Origin: Mycolicibacterium iranicum | GTDB taxonomy: Bacteria; Actinomycetota; Actinomycetes; Mycobacteriales; Mycobacteriaceae | NCBI RefSeq assembly: GCF_002101705.1 | Contig: NZ_LQPC01000047.1 | Span: 496,001 to 560,000, forward strand | Length of the DNA: 64,000 nucleotides | Direction: 5' to 3' | Part shown: piece after piece, positions 17,695-29,709 of the stretch | How positions within the stretch are numbered: the stretch's first letter is position 1 | Layout of the letters: each line of letters begins with the position of its first letter | The notes under the pieces: generated by a model | Told to the model about the DNA's origin: nothing | Database searches by the model: none | What the model saw: only the letters and a program-made list of their open reading frames with translations | Position numbers and translations under genes: made by a program

Positions 17695-17732
17695 GGTGAT
17701 CCCGACTGGTCGGGGGCCCAGCCGGGATCACC
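17695..17732. terminator. Bidirectional hairpin terminator between convergent genes
   Basis: GGTGATCCCG at 17695-17704 pairs perfectly with CGGGATCACC at 17723-17732, and an inner CTGG/CCAG pairing extends the stem. The hairpin is 6 nt after the cupin stop and 19 nt after the convergent GlsB-like gene's stop, so it can serve both strands. Confidence 0.75.
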
Positions 17733-17750
17733 ATGGGTGGTGTCAGAGCG

Positions 17751-18056
17751 TCAGCGCATGATGCTGCCTCGACGGCCCGTCAGACCGGTCCGACGACGAC
17801 CCATCAGGGCTGCAACCAACGCGACGCCCGCGGCGGCGACGACGACCTGCACGAGCAGCTCCATCCAGTCGATTCCCCCGGTCGCGGTGGGGATGCCGAT
17901 GGCGCGGGCCAGTGCGGTACCGATGAGGGCGGACACGATGCCGACCAAGATGGTGAGGAGCATGCCGATCGGCTGCTTGCCGGGCAGAACGAGACGGCCG
18001 AGTGCGCCGACGACGATGCCGATGAGAATTGCGGTGATGATGCCGGTAATGGTCAT
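17751..18056 (-). CDS. GlsB/YeaQ/YmgE-family (transglycosylase-associated) membrane protein
   Basis: A 101-residue integral membrane protein with three hydrophobic segments: IITAILIGIVVGALGRLVL at the N-terminus, MLLTILVGIVSALIGTALA in the middle and LLVQVVVAAAGVALVAALM before a basic C-terminus (GRRRTGLTGRRG). The glycine-rich pattern and LGRLVLPGKQPIG are characteristic of the family, which is stress-induced in many bacteria but lacks a settled biochemical function. GGAGG is 5 nt before ATG 18056. The K+ channel gene lies 67 bp upstream on the same strand. Confidence 0.85.
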   Translation of the reverse strand: MTITGIITAILIGIVVGALGRLVLPGKQPIGMLLTILVGIVSALIGTALARAIGIPTATGGIDWMELLVQVVVAAAGVALVAALMGRRRTGLTGRRGSIMR

Positions 18057-18123
18057 TATTGCCTCCGTGGGATGTGCGGCTGCGGCAGAAATACCCTTGC
18101 GCCGAAGCGAATAAACGCTGCCG

Positions 18124-18912
18124 TCAATCGGGTGGCGAATACCCGCCGGCGTGAAGTCGGCGGTGATGATCGGGAGCTTCGTCGATGCCGTTCCCGCGCT
18201 GGATTTCATACAGGCGGCGCACTTCGGCTCTGAGCGCTTCGATTTGCGCCGCGGTGGCCGCCTGATTGGCGGTGTCCTCCTCCGCAACGCGTTGCACGAT
18301 CCATGATGCGAGCGTCGCGGTGACGATGCCCAGCAAGCTGATCCCACCGATCATCAACAGCGCGGCCACCACTCGCCCGGTGGGGGTCCCCGGAGCGAGA
18401 TCGCCGTAACCGACCGTCGTCACCGTGGTGATCGCCCACCACAGTGCCTTCCCGAACGAGGTGATGTCGGATCCGGGCTGTTCTCGTTCGGCGTCCAGAA
18501 CGGCCAGCGACGCAACATAGATCAGCAGAATCGAACCGCCCACCGTGTACATCGCGACTCGGCCACGGATGGCATCACCCGCAGCGCGATGAACCGCGGT
18601 GATCAACACGACAAGCCGAAGAAGTCGAAGCGGGCGCAGGAAGGGAAGAGCCACGATCGCCAGGTCGGCAAGGTGGCGAATGAACCAGCGGGCGCGATGT
18701 TCCGCCAGCGTCAGCCGCACCAGATAGTCGCCGAGGAACGCCAGATAGAGCGCTGTGTTCACCCATTCGAGGACGCTGTCGACGCCCGGGCTCGGGCGAG
18801 CGAGGATCTGCACCGAATACGTGGCAAGAAAGATCGCGGCGATGCCCGCCAGCGGCCACTCCGAGCGCTTCTCCCATTGCTGGAGCGCGGACGGCTGCGT
18901 GATGGTTGACAT
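18124..18912 (-). CDS. Voltage-gated-type potassium channel (Kv/KvAP-like)
   Basis: A 262-residue ion channel. The selectivity filter TTVGYGD is followed by a transmembrane helix (RVVAALLMIGGISLLGIVTATLASWIV), and several N-terminal membrane segments precede it. An S4-like helix with regularly spaced arginines (RPLRLLRLVVLITAVHR) suggests voltage sensitivity. A C-terminal coiled-coil-like stretch (AATAAQIEALRAEVRRLYEIQ) probably assembles the tetramer. ATG 18912 is chosen; GGAAG lies 4 nt upstream. The frame stays open to 18960 through a duplicated 18-bp unit. It is divergent from the YjbQ gene. Confidence 0.9.
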   Translation of the reverse strand: MSTITQPSALQQWEKRSEWPLAGIAAIFLATYSVQILARPSPGVDSVLEWVNTALYLAFLGDYLVRLTLAEHRARWFIRHLADLAIVALPFLRPLRLLRLVVLITAVHRAAGDAIRGRVAMYTVGGSILLIYVASLAVLDAEREQPGSDITSFGKALWWAITTVTTVGYGDLAPGTPTGRVVAALLMIGGISLLGIVTATLASWIVQRVAEEDTANQAATAAQIEALRAEVRRLYEIQRGNGIDEAPDHHRRLHAGGYSPPD

Positions 18913-18913
18913 T

Positions 18914-18949
18914 TGTCTTCCTGTCCGAGCGTGTCTTCCTGTACGAACG
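18914..18949. repeat. 18-bp tandem repeat carrying the channel gene's ribosome binding site
   Basis: TGTCTTCCTGTCCGAGCG (18914-18931) is followed directly by TGTCTTCCTGTACGAACG (18932-18949), two mismatches in 18. On the minus strand each copy contains CAGGAAGACA, so the Shine-Dalgarno of the channel gene is duplicated. Confidence 0.8.
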
Positions 18950-19050
18950 GTCACGACCACGACAAATCGGTCGATCCGGAGAGTCGCCTGCCATTTAGAC
19001 GGAGTTCGGTGTCCCTAAACACGGCGACTGCGCTCCGTAGGCTCGGGCAG

Positions 19051-19452
19051 ATGAACACCGAAGTGCTCGACGTCGACACCTCGCGGCGCCGGGTCGTCGA
19101 TCTGACCTCAGCGGTACGCGATTTCTGCGGCGGCCAAGCCGACGGACTGTGCAACGTGTTCGTGCCGCACGCCACCGCGGGCATCGCCGTCATCGAGACC
19201 GGCGCGGGATCCGACGACGACCTGATCGAGGCCCTGGAACGGCTGCTGCCCCGCGACAACCGCTACCGCCACAGCCATGGTTCACCAGGCCACGGGGCCG
19301 ACCACGTCCTGCCGGGGTTGGTCTCACCCTCGGTGACGGTTCCGGTGGTCGACGGCGAGCCGTTGCTGGGGACCTGGCAGAGCATCGTGCTGGTCGACCT
19401 GAACAGGGATAACCCGCGGCGCACCGTCCGGTTGAGCTTCGTGTCGGGCTGA
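19051..19452 (+). CDS. YjbQ/UPF0047 family protein
   Basis: A 133-residue single-domain protein of the YjbQ (UPF0047) family. The signature residues are visible: FVPHATAGIAVIETG near residue 40, then RHSHGSPGHGADHVLPGLV near 80 with several conserved histidines, and the C-terminal strand TWQSIVLVDLNRDNPRRTV. Some members have weak thiamine-phosphate synthase activity; the true role is uncertain. It lies directly before alaS on the same strand, as its counterpart does in M. tuberculosis. There is no strong ribosome binding site before ATG 19051. Confidence 0.9.
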   Translation: MNTEVLDVDTSRRRVVDLTSAVRDFCGGQADGLCNVFVPHATAGIAVIETGAGSDDDLIEALERLLPRDNRYRHSHGSPGHGADHVLPGLVSPSVTVPVVDGEPLLGTWQSIVLVDLNRDNPRRTVRLSFVSG

Positions 19453-19515
19453 GAGCCCTGACCGGTACTGTGGTGCGGTCGAGTATTCGCAGGTTAAACC
19501 GAAGGACAACAGCAC

Positions 19516-22218
19516 GTGCAGACACACGAGATCAGGAAGCGGTTCCTTGATCATTTCGTGAAGGCAGGACATACCGAGGTGCCGAGCGCCTCGGTGATCC
19601 TCGACGATCCGAACCTTCTGTTCGTCAACGCCGGCATGGTGCAGTTCGTCCCTTACTTCCTGGGGCAGCGCACGCCGCCCTACAACACCGCGACGAGCGT
19701 GCAGAAGTGCATCCGGACGCCTGACATCGACGAGGTGGGCATCACCACCCGCCACAACACCTTCTTCCAGATGGCCGGCAACTTCAGTTTCGGCGACTAC
19801 TTCAAGAAGGGCGCGATCGAACTCGCCTGGTCGCTGCTGACCAACCCCGTCTCCGAGGGTGGTTACGGGTTCGACCCCGAAAAGCTTTGGGCCACGGTCT
19901 ATCTCGATGATGACGAGGCGATCGGGCTGTGGCAGGAAGTGGCGGGGCTTCCGCTGGAACGCATCCAGCGCCGCGGTATGGCCGACAACTACTGGTCGAT
20001 GGGGATCCCGGGGCCGTGCGGGCCGTGCTCGGAGATCTACTACGACCGCGGCCCCGACTACGGCGTGGACGGCGGCCCGGAGGCCAACGAGGACCGCTAC
20101 ATCGAGATCTGGAATCTCGTGTTCATGCAGAATGAGCGCGGCGAGGGCACCTCGAAAGAGGACTTCGAGATCCTCGGCCCGCTGCCGCGCAAGAACATCG
20201 ACACCGGCATGGGTGTGGAACGCATCGCCTGCCTGCTGCAGGGCGTCGACAATGTCTACGAGACGGACCTGGTGCGTCCCGTCATCGACCTCGTCGCCGG
20301 CATCGCTCCCCGCGGCTATGGCGAGGGCAACCACGAAGACGACGTCCGCTATCGCATCATCGGCGACCACAGCCGCACCGCGGCGATCATCATCGGCGAC
20401 GGTGTCACCCCGGGCAACGAGGGTCGCGGCTACGTGCTGCGCCGTCTCCTGCGTCGCATCATCCGCGCGGCCAAGCTGCTCGGTGTGGAACGCCCGATCA
20501 TGGGCGAGCTGATGGCTACGGTGCGCGACGAGATGGGGCCCTCCTATCCCGAGCTCGTCACCGACTTCGACCGCATCAACCGCATCGCGGTCGCCGAGGA
20601 GACGGCGTTCAACCGCACACTGGCGGCGGGTTCGCGGCTGTTCGAGGACGCCGCCGAGGCGACCCGCGCAGCCGGTGCGACGGTGCTCTCGGGCAACGAC
20701 GCGTTCACCCTGCACGACACCTATGGATTCCCGATCGACCTGACGCTGGAGATGGCCGCCGAGGCCGGCCTGTCCGTCGACGAAGAGGGCTTCCGCGGTC
20801 TGATGGCCGAGCAGCGCCGGCGCGCCAAGGCCGATGCCGCGGCGCGCAAACAGGCGCACACCGACCTGTCGGCATACCGCGAGCTCGTCGACGCCGGCCC
20901 CACCGAGTTCACCGGATTCGACGAACTAACCACCGAGGCAAGAATTCTCGGCATCTTCGTCGACGGCAAGCGGGTACCGGTGGTGTCTCACGAGCATGAC
21001 GGAGGACGCTCCGCCCCCGATCGGGTTGAGCTGATCCTCGACCGTAGCCCGTTCTACGCGGAATCCGGCGGGCAGATCGCCGACGAGGGCACCGTGACCG
21101 GAACCGGTGCGTCGGAGACCGCGAAGGCGGCCGTCACCGACGTCCAGAAGATTGCGAAAACGCTGTGGGCGCACCGCATCAACGTGGAGTCCGGAGAGTT
21201 CGTCGAAGGCGACACCGTCGTCGCGGCGGTCGACCCGCGGTGGCGTCACGGCGCCACCCAGGGGCACTCCGGTACCCACATGGTGCACGCTGCGCTGCGA
21301 CAGGTGTTGGGTCCCAACGCAGTTCAGGCCGGCTCGCTGAACCGGCCCGGCTATCTGCGGTTCGACTTCAACTGGCAGGGCGCGCTGTCCGACGAGCAGC
21401 GGACCCAGATCGAAGAAGTCACCAACGAGGCCGTCGAAGCCGACTACGAGGTCCACAACTTCACCACCGAGCTGGACAAGGCCAAGGCGATGGGCGCGAT
21501 GGCGCTGTTCGGCGAGAACTATCCCGACGAGGTGCGGGTAGTCGAGATCGGCGGACCGTTCTCGATCGAGCTGTGTGGCGGAACGCACGTGCGTAGCTCG
21601 GCGCAGATCGGGCCCGTCACGATTCTCGGCGAATCGTCGGTGGGTTCAGGGGTGCGCCGCGTCGAGGCCTACGTCGGGCTGGACTCGTTCAGGCATCTCG
21701 CTAAAGAGCGGGCGTTGATGGCGGGACTGGCGTCGTCGTTGAAGGTGCCCTCCGACGAGGTGCCCGCCAGGGTGGAGAACCTCGTGGAGCGGCTGCGCGC
21801 CGCCGAGAAGGAACTCGACCGGCTGCGGCTGGCCAACGCCCGCGCGGCGGCGGCGAATGCGGCCGCCGGCGCCGAGCAGATCGGCAGGGTGCGGCTGGTG
21901 GCACAGCGGATGGCCGGCGGGATCTCGGCAGGTGATTTGCGGTCGCTGGTCGGCGACATCCGCGGCAAGCTCGGCAGCGACCCTGCCGTGGTGGCGCTCC
22001 TGGCGGAGGGCGAAGACGACGCGGTGCCCTTCGTGGTGGCCGTGAACCCTGCGGCGCAGGATCTCGGGTTGAACGCCAACGACTTGGTCAAGGTCGTGGG
22101 GGCCTCGGTGAACGGCCGAGGCGGGGGCAAGGCCGACCTGGCGCAGGGTTCGGGCAAGGGGGCGGCAGGTATCGACGCCGCATTGGCGGCGATACGCACG
22201 GAGATAGGCCGGAGCTAA
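19516..22218 (+). CDS. alaS: Alanyl-tRNA synthetase
   Basis: A 900-residue class II synthetase of full normal length. The N-terminal aminoacylation core contains [14 protein letters not shown] and the class II motif region around [15 protein letters not shown]. The editing domain has the zinc-site motifs [12 protein letters not shown] (about residue 580) and [11 protein letters not shown] (cysteine about residue 687), and the C-terminal oligomerisation domain ends in [14 protein letters not shown]. It charges tRNA-Ala and clears mischarged Ser and Gly. GTG 19516 follows AAGGAC. ruvX begins 4 bp after the stop. Confidence 0.98.
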   Translation: MQTHEIRKRFLDHFVKAGHTEVPSASVILDDPNLLFVNAGMVQFVPYFLGQRTPPYNTATSVQKCIRTPDIDEVGITTRHNTFFQMAGNFSFGDYFKKGAIELAWSLLTNPVSEGGYGFDPEKLWATVYLDDDEAIGLWQEVAGLPLERIQRRGMADNYWSMGIPGPCGPCSEIYYDRGPDYGVDGGPEANEDRYIEIWNLVFMQNERGEGTSKEDFEILGPLPRKNIDTGMGVERIACLLQGVDNVYETDLVRPVIDLVAGIAPRGYGEGNHEDDVRYRIIGDHSRTAAIIIGDGVTPGNEGRGYVLRRLLRRIIRAAKLLGVERPIMGELMATVRDEMGPSYPELVTDFDRINRIAVAEETAFNRTLAAGSRLFEDAAEATRAAGATVLSGNDAFTLHDTYGFPIDLTLEMAAEAGLSVDEEGFRGLMAEQRRRAKADAAARKQAHTDLSAYRELVDAGPTEFTGFDELTTEARILGIFVDGKRVPVVSHEHDGGRSAPDRVELILDRSPFYAESGGQIADEGTVTGTGASETAKAAVTDVQKIAKTLWAHRINVESGEFVEGDTVVAAVDPRWRHGATQGHSGTHMVHAALRQVLGPNAVQAGSLNRPGYLRFDFNWQGALSDEQRTQIEEVTNEAVEADYEVHNFTTELDKAKAMGAMALFGENYPDEVRVVEIGGPFSIELCGGTHVRSSAQIGPVTILGESSVGSGVRRVEAYVGLDSFRHLAKERALMAGLASSLKVPSDEVPARVENLVERLRAAEKELDRLRLANARAAAANAAAGAEQIGRVRLVAQRMAGGISAGDLRSLVGDIRGKLGSDPAVVALLAEGEDDAVPFVVAVNPAAQDLGLNANDLVKVVGASVNGRGGGKADLAQGSGKGAAGIDAALAAIRTEIGRS

Positions 22219-22222
22219 CTTC

Positions 22223-22750
22223 GTGCCAGACACCGACTGGACCAGCCGAGTGCCCGACCGGCCCGGTGATCCACACGCGGCCCCCGATCCGGGCCGCGGC
22301 CGCCGCCTCGGTGTCGACGTCGGCACCGTCCGCATCGGCGTGGCCGTCAGCGATCCCGACGCGATCCTGGCGACACCGGTCGAGACGGTGCCGCGCGACA
22401 AACGTTCGGGCAAACACCTGAAGCGGTTGGCCGCACTGGTGAACGAGTACGAGGCGGTGGAGGTCGTGGTCGGGTTGCCGCGCACACTGGCGGATCGGGC
22501 GGGGTCTTCGGCGCACGACGCCACGGAGGTCGCCGATAGGTTGGCGGCGCGCATCGCGCCGGTGCCGGTGCGGCTCAGTGACGAGCGGTTCACCACGGTA
22601 ACGGCACAGCGCGCTCTGCGGGAGGCAGGAGTACGAGCCCGCGGTCAACGGTCGATGATCGACCAGGCCGCGGCGGTGGGGATCCTTCAGAACTGGCTTG
22701 ACCAGCGGCGGGCAGCGCTGCCCGCACACGGAGAGGTCTTGGATGACTGA
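22223..22750 (+). CDS. ruvX: Holliday-junction resolvase-like RuvX (YqgF)
   Basis: A 175-residue RNase H-fold protein. The nuclease motifs are [16 protein letters not shown] (first Asp, residues 29-44), [14 protein letters not shown] and the C-terminal [14 protein letters not shown] with the last acidic residue. The family is implicated in pre-16S rRNA 5'-end processing and possibly in junction resolution. It starts at GTG 22223 just after alaS, and its last bases overlap the start of mltG (ATGACTGA). The first 28 residues are a poorly conserved, proline-rich extension. Confidence 0.93.
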   Translation: MPDTDWTSRVPDRPGDPHAAPDPGRGRRLGVDVGTVRIGVAVSDPDAILATPVETVPRDKRSGKHLKRLAALVNEYEAVEVVVGLPRTLADRAGSSAHDATEVADRLAARIAPVPVRLSDERFTTVTAQRALREAGVRARGQRSMIDQAAAVGILQNWLDQRRAALPAHGEVLDD

Positions 22751-23990
22751 CGACTGGCAGAGTGAGCGCGCCGAGCCCTTGGCGGTGGGACCGCCGCGGC
22801 GGCGGATGACACGGCGCGAGCGCGCCCGCGAGGAGCGCTACCGGCGCAGGCGTAAGACGGGACTTGTGGTCGCTCTGGCGATGCTCGTCGTCGTCGTGAT
22901 CGGGGCGGTGTTCCTGGGCTCGAAGATGTGGCACTCGCTGTTCGGCGGCGCCAGCGACGACTTCGCCGGAGAGGGCGTCAACGACGTCGTCATCCAGGTG
23001 CACGACGGCGACTCGACCACGGCGATCGGGCAGACGCTGCACGACAACAACGTGGTCGCCAACGTCAAGACGTTCGTCGACGCTGCCGACGGCAATTCCG
23101 CGATCTCGGCGATCCAACCCGGTTTCTACAAGGTGCGCACCGAGATTCCCGCCGCAAACGCGGTCGAGCGGCTCGCCGATCCGGCCAGCCGCGTCGGCAA
23201 GCTCGTCATCCCCGAGGGGCGCCAGCTCGACGACGTCCGCGACGTCAAGACCAACGTCGTCACCGAAGGCATCCTCACTCTCATCTCGAATGCGTCGTGC
23301 GTCAACCTCGACGGTGACCGACGATGCGTGCCGGCTGACGAACTGAAAAACATTGCGGGCGCCGCAAAACCGTCGGATCTGGCAGTCCCGGAATGGGCCA
23401 CCGATGCCGTCAACAGGATGGGATCAGACCACCGCAGGCTTGAAGGGCTGATAGCTCCCGGCACCTGGAACATCGACCCGTCGGCCGAGCCCCAGGCCAT
23501 TCTGTCGACGTTGATCTCCTCCAGCGCGGCGCAGTACGAGCAGAGCGGCTTGCTCACCACGGCAACCGCGCTGAACATGTCGCCCTACGAGATCTTGACG
23601 GTGGCCTCGCTGGTGCAGCGCGAGTCGACCCCGGAGGATTTCTCGAAGGTGGCCCGCGTCATCTACAACCGGCTGGCCGAACGGCGCACGCTGGAGTTCG
23701 ACTCGACGGTGAACTACGCGTTGGACCGCATCGAGATCGCCACCACCGACGGGGACCGGGCTCAGACCACACCCTGGAACACCTACGTGCGCCCAGGCCT
23801 GCCCGCGACACCGATCTGCTCACCGGGCGCACCTGCGCTGCTGGCTGCCGAACAGCCGGAACCGGGGGACTGGCTGTACTTCGTGACCATCGACATGCAG
23901 GGCACGACGCTGTTCACCCGCGAATACGAGCAGCATCTGGCGAACATCGAAGTCGCCAGGCGCAACGGTGTTCTCGACTCGGCAAGATGA
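22743..23990 (+). CDS. mltG: Endolytic transglycosylase MltG
   Basis: A 415-residue YceG-like protein. A basic N-terminal cytoplasmic part ([17 protein letters not shown]) is followed by one transmembrane helix (about residues 40-58) and an extracytoplasmic region with a LysM-like subdomain, then the transglycosylase domain. The catalytic glutamate is in [24 protein letters not shown] (about residue 294). It cuts nascent peptidoglycan strands and limits glycan chain length. ATG 22743 lies inside the end of ruvX, and its stop overlaps aroE (ATGA). The N-terminus is longer and more basic than in E. coli, as in other actinobacteria. Confidence 0.95.
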   Translation: MTDDWQSERAEPLAVGPPRRRMTRRERAREERYRRRRKTGLVVALAMLVVVVIGAVFLGSKMWHSLFGGASDDFAGEGVNDVVIQVHDGDSTTAIGQTLHDNNVVANVKTFVDAADGNSAISAIQPGFYKVRTEIPAANAVERLADPASRVGKLVIPEGRQLDDVRDVKTNVVTEGILTLISNASCVNLDGDRRCVPADELKNIAGAAKPSDLAVPEWATDAVNRMGSDHRRLEGLIAPGTWNIDPSAEPQAILSTLISSSAAQYEQSGLLTTATALNMSPYEILTVASLVQRESTPEDFSKVARVIYNRLAERRTLEFDSTVNYALDRIEIATTDGDRAQTTPWNTYVRPGLPATPICSPGAPALLAAEQPEPGDWLYFVTIDMQGTTLFTREYEQHLANIEVARRNGVLDSAR

Positions 23991-24781
23991 CACGCGCCGG
24001 GCCGCGCCGGGCGGCTGTGCTGGGCTCACCGATCGCGCATTCGCGGTCGCCGCAGCTGCACCTGGCGGCCTATCGGGCGTTGGGATTGGACGACTGGACC
24101 TATGACCGGATCGAGTGCACTGCCGACCAACTCCCCGCTGTGGTGTCCGGCTTCGGTCCGGAATGGGTCGGGGTGTCGGTGACGATGCCCGGCAAGTTCG
24201 CGGCGTTGCAGTTCGCCGACGAGGCAACGGATCGGGCGAGCCTGGTGGGATCGGCGAACACCTTGGTGCGTACGGACATTGGCTGGCGGGCGGACAACAC
24301 GGACATCGACGGGGTGGCCGGAGCGCTCGAATCGGTCACCGGCCCTGCGGCGGTCATCGGGTCGGGCGGCACCGCACCCGCGGCGGTCGTCGGACTGGCC
24401 GCGCTCGGCGTCACTGATGTGCAGATCGTCGCGCGCAACTCAGACCGTGCGGCCCCGCTGGTGGCGCTTGCCGAGAAGGTCGGAGTGGCGGCGCGCTGGG
24501 TGGAGCTCGGCGAACCGGTCCGCGGTGTGGCAGCGGTGGTGAGCACGATTCCCGCCGATGTGGCTGCCGCGCACGCGAAATCGCTCGCCGAAACACCGGT
24601 GCTGCTCGACGCCATCTACGATCCCTGGCCCACCCCGCTGGCCTTGGCGGTCGAAGCCTCGGGCGGTCGGGCCATCAGCGGGTTGCAGATGTTGCTCAAT
24701 CAGGCGTTCGCGCAGGTGGAGCAGTTCACCGGCATGCCGGCGCCAAAAGACGCGATGCGGGCCGCGCTGCGCGACTACTAA
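23987..24781 (+). CDS. aroE: Shikimate 5-dehydrogenase
   Basis: A 264-residue AroE. The substrate-binding segment GSPIAHSRSPQLH is at residues 13-25, SVTMPGKFAAL carries the catalytic lysine, NTDIDG the catalytic aspartate, and GSGGTAPAAVVGLAAL is the NADP-binding loop. It reduces 3-dehydroshikimate to shikimate. ATG 23987 overlaps the mltG stop. In this genome, as in M. tuberculosis, aroE is separated from aroC-aroK-aroB by two small genes. Confidence 0.95.
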   Translation: MTRAGPRRAAVLGSPIAHSRSPQLHLAAYRALGLDDWTYDRIECTADQLPAVVSGFGPEWVGVSVTMPGKFAALQFADEATDRASLVGSANTLVRTDIGWRADNTDIDGVAGALESVTGPAAVIGSGGTAPAAVVGLAALGVTDVQIVARNSDRAAPLVALAEKVGVAARWVELGEPVRGVAAVVSTIPADVAAAHAKSLAETPVLLDAIYDPWPTPLALAVEASGGRAISGLQMLLNQAFAQVEQFTGMPAPKDAMRAALRDY

Positions 24782-24826
24782 AAATTGCCGCCCGGCACCC
24801 GGCGGCGACACCCCTAACCTGAACAG

Positions 24827-25258
24827 GTGGGGGAGATCGCGGTGGCGGTGGTAGCGGCGTGGCTTATTGCTCTGAGCGCGTTCGACATTCGGCAACGTCG
24901 TCTTCCCAACGTGCTCACACTGCCCGGTGCCGCAGCCGTTCTTGCGGTCGCGGTGTTCTCCGGATACGGCCTGTCGGCCGCGCTCGGCGCCACGGCGTTG
25001 TTCGCCGTCTATGCGGCGGTGCATCTCGCGACGCCTGCAGCGATGGGTGCCGGCGACGTCAAACTAGCGGTGGGACTCGGCGCGTTGAGCGGTGCGTTCG
25101 GTCCGGAAACGTGGCTTCTTGCCGCGTTCGGTGCACCGATGTTCACTGCTCTGGCCGGACTCATCGGGCGGCGGCGGATGATGCCGCACGGCCCGTCGAT
25201 GTGCGCCGCGACTGCGCTGGCGGTAATGGTGTCATGGTCTTGCTTACCTCTGAGGTAA
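24827..25258 (+). CDS. A24-type prepilin peptidase domain protein
   Basis: A 143-residue polytopic membrane protein with the type IV prepilin peptidase (A24) active-site aspartates: FDIRQRRLPN near residue 22 and GAGDVKLAVG near residue 75. The N-terminal methyltransferase domain of full-length PilD is absent, as in other mycobacterial copies. It would process pilin-like (Flp/Tad) precursors in the membrane, but no pilus genes lie nearby. Start GTG 24827 lacks a strong ribosome binding site. The order aroE then this gene is shared with M. tuberculosis. Confidence 0.85.
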   Translation: MGEIAVAVVAAWLIALSAFDIRQRRLPNVLTLPGAAAVLAVAVFSGYGLSAALGATALFAVYAAVHLATPAAMGAGDVKLAVGLGALSGAFGPETWLLAAFGAPMFTALAGLIGRRRMMPHGPSMCAATALAVMVSWSCLPLR

Positions 25259-25294
25259 TCGCCACGGGTCTCGGCCGCCGCAATACTGCTGGTC

Positions 25295-26038
25295 ATGGCG
25301 AATCCACCGATTCTGTTGCTCCACGGCATCTTTGGTCGACCAGCGTTGATGGAGCCGTGGACGCGATTTTTCGCCGACGCCGGCTTCCGCTGTCACACAC
25401 CGGCTCTGCCCGGACGCGACCCGTCCGACGACGTCGTGCTGAGCCGCACCGGTGTGGGAGACATGGTGGACGTCGCGCTGAGGGCCTACGACGCGATCGG
25501 GGAGCCGGCGATCGTCATCGGGCACAGCATGGGCGGTCTGCTGGCGCAGAAGGTCGCGGCCGCGCGCGATCCATTGGCGGCGGTGCTGCTGGCGGCGATC
25601 CCGCCGGGTGTGCTGTGGCCGCAACTCGCGGTCTTGCCGGACTTCGCGCCTCTGCTGCCCACTGTGTTGGCCGGACGTCCGTTCCTCCCGTCGCCGGAGG
25701 TGATGCGCAGGGTTCCGCTGAGCACGCTGCCCGCCGAGGAACAGGATGAGGTCATCCCGGACCTGGTGCGCGACTCTGGCCGCGCCTTCCGGGCGCTGCT
25801 GCTGGGGTCGCCGAGCACCCGCGTTGCCGCGGCCGACGTCACCTGTCCCGTGCTGTGCGTCAGTGCAGGTGCGGACCGCAACGTCGCCCCGTGGATGTCA
25901 CGGCGGCTCGCCGCGCGCTACCGCGCCGAGCACCGGGTGCACCCGGGCCTGCCGCACTGGATCATCGCCGCATCGGCCCTGCAGCAGGTGGCCCCTCCGG
26001 TACTGGACTGGCTGCGCAGGGAGCTGGCCCTGAGCTGA
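25295..26038 (+). CDS. Alpha/beta-hydrolase fold protein
   Basis: A 247-residue hydrolase. The N-terminal oxyanion region is ILLLHGIFGRP, the nucleophile elbow GHSMGGLLAQ (Ser about 76), and the C-terminal acid and histidine are near SAGADRNVAPWMS and VHPGLPHWII. There is no signal peptide. The substrate is not predictable. It sits between the A24 peptidase gene and aroC on the same strand with gaps of about 36 and 39 bp. Confidence 0.85.
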   Translation: MANPPILLLHGIFGRPALMEPWTRFFADAGFRCHTPALPGRDPSDDVVLSRTGVGDMVDVALRAYDAIGEPAIVIGHSMGGLLAQKVAAARDPLAAVLLAAIPPGVLWPQLAVLPDFAPLLPTVLAGRPFLPSPEVMRRVPLSTLPAEEQDEVIPDLVRDSGRAFRALLLGSPSTRVAAADVTCPVLCVSAGADRNVAPWMSRRLAARYRAEHRVHPGLPHWIIAASALQQVAPPVLDWLRRELALS

Positions 26039-26077
26039 GTTTCGGGACTGTTCACGTGTCGTGCGAAAATGGGTCGC

Positions 26078-27291
26078 GTGTTGCGATGGACGACTGCAGG
26101 TGAATCCCACGGCCGCGCGCTGGTGGCCATGGTCGAAGGCATGGTCGCCGGTGTCCACGTAACGTCGGCGGACGTTTCGGCCCAGCTGGCCCGTCGTCGC
26201 CTCGGATACGGCCGCGGCGCACGGATGAAGTTCGAGCAGGACCAGGTCACTGTGCTGACGGGCCTGCGCCACGGCGTCACCCTGGGCGGGCCGATCGCCA
26301 TCGAGATCGGCAACACCGAATGGCCGAAGTGGGAGACCGTGATGGCTCCCGACCCGGTCGATGCAGCGCTGCTGGCCGATAGCGCCGCCCGTAACGCGCC
26401 GCTGACCAGGCCGCGCCCCGGCCACGCCGATTACGCGGGCATGCTCAAGTACGGATTCGACGACGCTCGGCCGGTGCTCGAACGCGCCAGTGCGCGCGAG
26501 ACAGCGGCCCGGGTCGCCGCGGGAACCGTTGCACGGGCATTTCTGAAGCAGGCACTCGGAGTCGAGATCGTTTCCCACGTCGTCGCCATCGGTGCGTCCA
26601 AGCCCTACGACGGTCCGCCCCCGCTGGCATCCGACCTGGCGGCCGTCGACGACAGCCCGGTTCGCGCGTTCGACAAGGGCGCCGAGGAATTGATGATCGC
26701 CGAGATCGAGGCCGCGAAACGCGACGGGGACACGCTCGGCGGCGTGGTCGAGGTCGTCGCACACGGACTGCCGATCGGGCTCGGCTCCTTCACCAGCGGT
26801 GACAACCGGCTCGACAGTCAGCTCGCCGGTGCCGTTATGGGTATTCAGGCCATCAAGGGCGTCGAAATCGGCGACGGGTTCGAGACCGCCCGTCGTCGCG
26901 GAAGCGTCGCGCACGACGAGATCTATCCCGGCGCCGACGGCGTCATGCGCTCGACGAACCGCGCCGGCGGACTCGAAGGCGGGATGACCAACGGTCAGCC
27001 CGTTCGGGTCCGGGCGGCGATGAAACCGATCTCGACCGTTCCCCGCGCGTTGGCGACCGTCGACATGGCGACCGGTGAGGAAGCCGTGGCCATCCACCAG
27101 CGCTCGGACGTGTGCGCCGTGCCCGCGGCCGGCGTCGTGGTCGAGACGATGGTGGCGCTGGTGCTGGCTCGCGCCGCACTGGACAAGTTCGGTGGCGACT
27201 CGCTGACCGAGACCCGCGCCAACATCGACGGCTACCTGCGCGCGGTTGCCGAGCGCGCGCCGTCCAGCAACGGTGCGAGGGCATCGGGCTG

Positions 27292-27292
<1 letters not shown>
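26078..27292 (+). CDS. aroC: Chorismate synthase
   Basis: A 404-residue chorismate synthase that converts EPSP to chorismate using reduced FMN. The N-terminal signature is [19 protein letters not shown], with further family motifs [26 protein letters not shown] and [21 protein letters not shown] 26078 is chosen because M. tuberculosis AroF starts at the same position (MLRW); an in-frame ATG at 26069 adds three residues. The stop overlaps the aroK start by one base (TGATG). Confidence 0.96.
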
Positions 27293-29036
<1,744 letters not shown>

Positions 29037-29064
29037 CAGCTCGCCGGAACGATCACGCCCGACG

Positions 29065-29676
29065 CTAGTTCTCGCGCCTGTCGACTGGGCGGGTCTGGTC
29101 GTCGTCGTCGGCGACCGCGACCGCGGATGTCTGCTGTTCGCTTTCGGTGCCGGTCTGCTGGGTCTCGTAGTCCTGGTAGTCGCGGTCGTCACGCACCGCG
29201 GCGAAGACGTCGGTGTCGGCCCGATCGTCGTCCTCACGGCGCCGAGGGGCGTCGGGCGCCTTGCGGTCGACGAGCCAGTGTCCCAGCGCGACACCGATGA
29301 TGGCGAACACGAACACCAGCAGCGCGGTGAACGCGGCGAACGTGGTGATCTCGTTGATGAATCCCTCGACGTAGAGGTTCTTGTAGAACAAACCGATGAA
29401 CGAGGCGACCGCGCCGCTCACCACGCCGGCGAACAGGCCCGCCAGCAGCCAGGTCATCGCCAGATCGTCGCGCCGGTCGGGGTCGGGGTTGCGGCGGGCG
29501 TCGGAGCGGCCATCGGCGTAGCCCCAGATCAGCACCACAAGCGCATAGAGCGCGACGAGGACGGCGCTGATGAGACCGGCCTTCGTTTCCCAGGCGTTGA
29601 TCATGGCGCCCTGCAGCAATCGCACGATGACCATCAGGGCTGCAAACACCAGTCCGCGCACCAACCACTTACTCAT
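29065..29676 (-). CDS. Four-helix membrane protein (B-4DMT family type)
   Basis: A 203-residue membrane protein with four clear hydrophobic helices: LVRGLVFAALMVIVRLLQG, LISAVLVALYALVVLIWGY, WLLAGLFAGVVSGAVASFI and FAAFTALLVFVFAIIGVAL. A long acidic, charged C-terminal tail (about 65 residues, with DDDRADTD and ADDDDQ) follows and is probably cytoplasmic. It matches the counterpart of Rv2536 in position (between aroB and pepQ, opposite strand). NCBI annotates related proteins as B-4DMT transporters; transport itself is unproven. Confidence 0.75.
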   Translation of the reverse strand: MSKWLVRGLVFAALMVIVRLLQGAMINAWETKAGLISAVLVALYALVVLIWGYADGRSDARRNPDPDRRDDLAMTWLLAGLFAGVVSGAVASFIGLFYKNLYVEGFINEITTFAAFTALLVFVFAIIGVALGHWLVDRKAPDAPRRREDDDRADTDVFAAVRDDRDYQDYETQQTGTESEQQTSAVAVADDDDQTRPVDRREN

Positions 29677-29709
29677 GGGGCTTCACCTTAGCGAGTAGCG
29701 TCACCGACC

